Assembly: GCA_022710485.1 (NCBI GenBank)
Contig: JAKLGU010000001.1
Span: 124,001-188,000, forward strand
DNA length: 64,000 bases
Direction: 5' to 3'
Source: Gemmatimonadota bacterium
Lineage (GTDB): Bacteria > Gemmatimonadota > Gemmatimonadetes > Gemmatimonadales > GWC2-71-9
Shown here in pieces: positions 62,491 to 64,000 of the stretch. The notes below the pieces were generated by a model. It made no database searches and was not told the DNA's origin. It saw only the letters and a program-made list of their open reading frames with translations. How positions within the stretch are numbered: the first letter of the stretch is position 1; each line of letters starts with the position of its first letter. Made by a program: the position numbers and the translations under genes.

Positions 62491-62706
62491 ATGGCTGACC
62501 AGGAGCTCATGACAGCCGCTGAGGTCGCAGAGATGCTCCGCGTCTCAGTATGGCTCGTGTGGCGCTGGACTAGGGAGGGCGTGCTTCCGAGCATCCAGCT
62601 CGGCCGGAACTACCGGTTCCGCCGTTCGGAGGTCGAACGCTGGGTCACAGCCGGCGCGCGGAAGGTGACTGGGCGGATCGTGGCCGACCCACAGCCGGCA
62701 GCCTGA
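62491..62706 (+). CDS. Excisionase-family helix-turn-helix protein
   Basis: The 71-residue protein is essentially one DNA-binding domain: LMTAAEVAEMLRVSVWLVWRWTREGVLPSIQLGRNYRFRRSEVERWV. This is the HTH_17 / MerR-like excisionase (BldC/AlpA-type) pattern. Such proteins direct excision of integrative elements or control their genes. It has GAGGGG upstream and lies 85 bp from the divergent repressor start. The 266 bp to the next gene contain no convincing coding sequence, only an imperfect hairpin near 62868-62891. Confidence 0.85.
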   Translation: MADQELMTAAEVAEMLRVSVWLVWRWTREGVLPSIQLGRNYRFRRSEVERWVTAGARKVTGRIVADPQPAA

Positions 62707-62972
62707 GGCCAGAAAGCAAACCGGCCCGGGCCGTCGAGCCTCAATGCAGTCGCGTCTGGGGGACGCTCCATGCAACGAAACACGGCTCCGATCAGGCGCA
62801 CCATCCAGTTCACCCGCGCGCTGCAAGCGCGCCTTGCGCCGCGGAACGGCAAGTCCTGAAGACACGAAGCCCCCGGCTGCCGGCCAGGGGCTCCGCTCAC
62901 CACCTACGCAGAAGGCGCTGCGCACGTGAAATCTAGCACTCGACCTACACACATCAAGCGCCAGTCTGCGCT

Positions 62973-63596
62973 GTGACTGATGCGATCAAGCGGCCCGATG
63001 GGACGGGCAAGCCGCTCCCGGAGCGTAGCCAAGTCCCGATGTGGCCACTGGAGAGGTATTCGCTCAGCATCGCCGCAAAGCTCACGCTCCTGGCGCTCTG
63101 CCGGCATACCGCGGCGGACGGCCGAGCCTATCCGAGTGAGAGTCGGATGGCTTCCAACGTGAAGGTCTCCGAGACCACAATCCGCAAGGGGCTCAAGGAG
63201 CTCACTCGCCTGGGAGTGATCTCCTGCCAGCGGAACAAGCGCGGCGAGGGATGGGCTCGTAACTCCTATCGTGTCAAGCTGAAAGCCCCCGAAGTGGGTC
63301 AGGACGTGACCCACGGTGGGGTGGGTGGGTCAGGAGGTGACCCACGGTGGGCCAGCACGCGACGGCAGGTGGGTCACGTCGTGATGGAGGGTGGGTCACC
63401 ACGTGTTGGTGAACGTAGCAGTGAACGTTCCATAGAACGTACCACCGACGGCCCTCGTGTTACTCACGAGGAGAAAAACACCAACAGCGCAGCCCAGGAA
63501 CCTGGTGTCGTCTCCGGCGAGGCCCCTCTGGCCACGGTTCGTCGACTCACAGAGCACCTCACCCCACCCTCGCGCGTGGGGAGAGGCGGCAAGTGA
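62973..63596 (+). CDS. Replication-initiator-like HTH protein with internal repeats
   Basis: GTG 62973 opens a 207-residue product. Its first half is a winged HTH of the HTH_36 type found in phage and plasmid replication proteins: ERYSLSIAAKLTLLALCRHTAADGRAYPSESRMASNVKVSETTIRKGLKELTRLGVISCQRN. The second half is low complexity (VGGSGGDPRWASTRRQ, ERSSERSIERTTDG) and is encoded by repeats of TGGGTCA and GAACGT. Embedding repeats in an initiator gene is how lambda O carries the origin. The function is inferred from fold and repeats; a simple regulator is possible. Confidence 0.65.
   Translation: MTDAIKRPDGTGKPLPERSQVPMWPLERYSLSIAAKLTLLALCRHTAADGRAYPSESRMASNVKVSETTIRKGLKELTRLGVISCQRNKRGEGWARNSYRVKLKAPEVGQDVTHGGVGGSGGDPRWASTRRQVGHVVMEGGSPRVGERSSERSIERTTDGPRVTHEEKNTNSAAQEPGVVSGEAPLATVRRLTEHLTPPSRVGRGGK
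63295..63398 (+). repeat. Iteron-like TGGGTCA repeats
   Basis: TGGGTCA occurs at 63295, 63326, 63370 and 63392 (spacing 31, 44 and 22 bp). The first two are part of 26-bp units (63295-63320 and 63326-63351) with one mismatch, each containing the inverted form TGACCCA 5 bp away. The repeats lie in coding sequence of the HTH protein. Confidence 0.8.
63411..63446 (+). repeat. Three tandem 12-bp GAACGT repeats
   Basis: GAACGT appears at 63411, 63423 and 63435, exactly 12 bp apart. In frame these encode ERSS-ERSI-ERTT. The array follows the TGGGTCA cluster. Confidence 0.8.
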
Positions 63597-63874
63597 TCAA
63601 CCAGCCTGCCCTCAAGTCCAGAGACGTCCCCTTGGGCTCAGACGCCCTGCTCAGGATCACGGCCGTTTGCGACCCCACCGGTGTCAGGCTCGAGCTCCGG
63701 GTCTGGCGCGCCTCGCCGGCGGACCGCAGCGACGATCGCTTCCGCCCGACCGGTGAAGCCATCACCCTGCCGATCGCGGCGCTGAAGCCGTTCCAGCTCG
63801 CGCTCGCCAAGGTGGGGGTCGCCGCCCTCGAGCTTGAATTCCGCCGCCCCTGGCCTCGGGAGGACACCCCATGA
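63593..63874 (+). CDS. Small PC4-like DNA-binding protein
   Basis: The 93-residue protein, from GTG 63593 overlapping the previous stop, reads VRLELRVWRAS...RFRPTGEAITLPIAALKPFQLALAKV. The order (strands, then RPTxxGITL-like motif and a helix) resembles bacterial PC4/YdbC single-stranded DNA-binding proteins, which are common on phages and elements. Similarity is by pattern only. It overlaps the next gene by 4 bp (ATGA). Confidence 0.6.
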   Translation: MINQPALKSRDVPLGSDALLRITAVCDPTGVRLELRVWRASPADRSDDRFRPTGEAITLPIAALKPFQLALAKVGVAALELEFRRPWPREDTP

Positions 63875-64000
63875 TCGACGGACAAGACTGGCTGACCACA
63901 GTGCGCGTGACGGACCCCGCGGCCTGGTCACGGAAGGCCACAGCCCGGGAGCTCCGGGAAGAGGTCGCCCGGCTCGAGGCGAAGCAGCGGGAGGCTCTCG
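63871..64000 (+). CDS. N-terminal part of an unknown element gene
   Basis: ATG 63871 overlaps the stop of the PC4-like gene and the frame stays open to the window edge (43 residues). The start reads MIDGQDWLTTVRVTDPAAW and continues as a charged helix (RELREEVARLEAKQREAL), probably a coiled coil. No function can be assigned from this fragment. Confidence 0.55.
   Translation, partial: MIDGQDWLTTVRVTDPAAWSRKATARELREEVARLEAKQREAL

Noticed and set aside
62545-62952. Minus-strand open frames over the excisionase gene and following gap
   Set aside because: They have no ribosome binding site or motif and overlap a clear HTH gene on the other strand.
63295-63446. CRISPR array
   Set aside because: Units are too short, spacing is irregular (31, 44, 22 and 12 bp), they lie inside a coding sequence and no cas gene is near.

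Overview
The window is GC-rich bacterial chromosome (roughly two thirds G+C by eye) from a diderm that makes Kdo-based LPS: kdsA/B/C/D, lptA/B/C, outer-membrane-type proteins and many lipobox proteins are present. The Ser/Thr kinases with TPR-like sensor regions, the frequent lipoproteins of unknown function and the tightly overlapping ATGA/GTGA gene junctions resemble Gemmatimonadota. That placement is an inference from gene style; there is no rRNA or marker tree here to prove it.

Layout. 1-2314: end of a cation:proton antiporter, a Rossmann nucleotidyltransferase of the HldE/RfaE2 type, rph and rdgB. 2262-7000: two lipoproteins, a PlsB-like acyltransferase and a membrane-anchored amidohydrolase. 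7196-10969: a DUF3604 / parvulin-type PPIase / HupE triad. 10998-12763: tRNA-Pro(UGG), small secreted proteins and a DUF1801 protein. 12801-17088: cspA with a clear promoter, a large TPR Ser/Thr kinase and a LolA-like secreted protein. 17307-23784: lipoprotein, tRNA-Arg(UCU), MATE exporter, a proline-rich anchored protein and a serine biosynthesis cluster (phosphatase, class V aminotransferase, serA). 23864-28238: overlapping TPR protein, short Ser/Thr kinase and a multicopper oxidase with unusual domain order. 28301-47142: one very long plus-strand envelope operon, kdsB-pyrG-kdsA-kdsC-kdsD-lptC-lptA-lptB-rpoN, then glycosyltransferases, two paralogous beta-propeller lipoproteins, a flippase-like protein, a YfhO-type protein and dapF.

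47143-47369 is an AT-rich gap between convergent genes. It holds a 28-bp sequence closely matching bacterial dif (XerC/XerD site), so the window probably spans the replication terminus. Long plus-strand transcription runs into it from the left and long minus-strand transcription runs into it from the right, as expected there.

47370-57825 is mostly minus strand: a YfgM-like protein, tRNA-Arg(CCU), and a tightly packed run DUF512 radical-SAM - der - plsY - gpsA - merR-like - surE - pcm - dedA - acyP - apt, followed further right by a lipoprotein and an ATP-grasp ligase. The ligase is divergent from a C39-like cysteine peptidase. An endonuclease/exonuclease/phosphatase-family lipoprotein follows.

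From about 60148 to the right end is the left end of an integrated element. A 42-nt 3' fragment of tRNA-Gly(CCC), still followed by its terminator, marks the attachment site. Inside are an Apea/HEPN-like protein, an autoregulated HTH repressor with an operator, an excisionase-like HTH protein, a replication-initiator-like HTH protein whose gene carries iteron-like repeats, a small PC4-like protein and the start of another gene. No integrase is in view; it should lie beyond the window with the intact tRNA-Gly.
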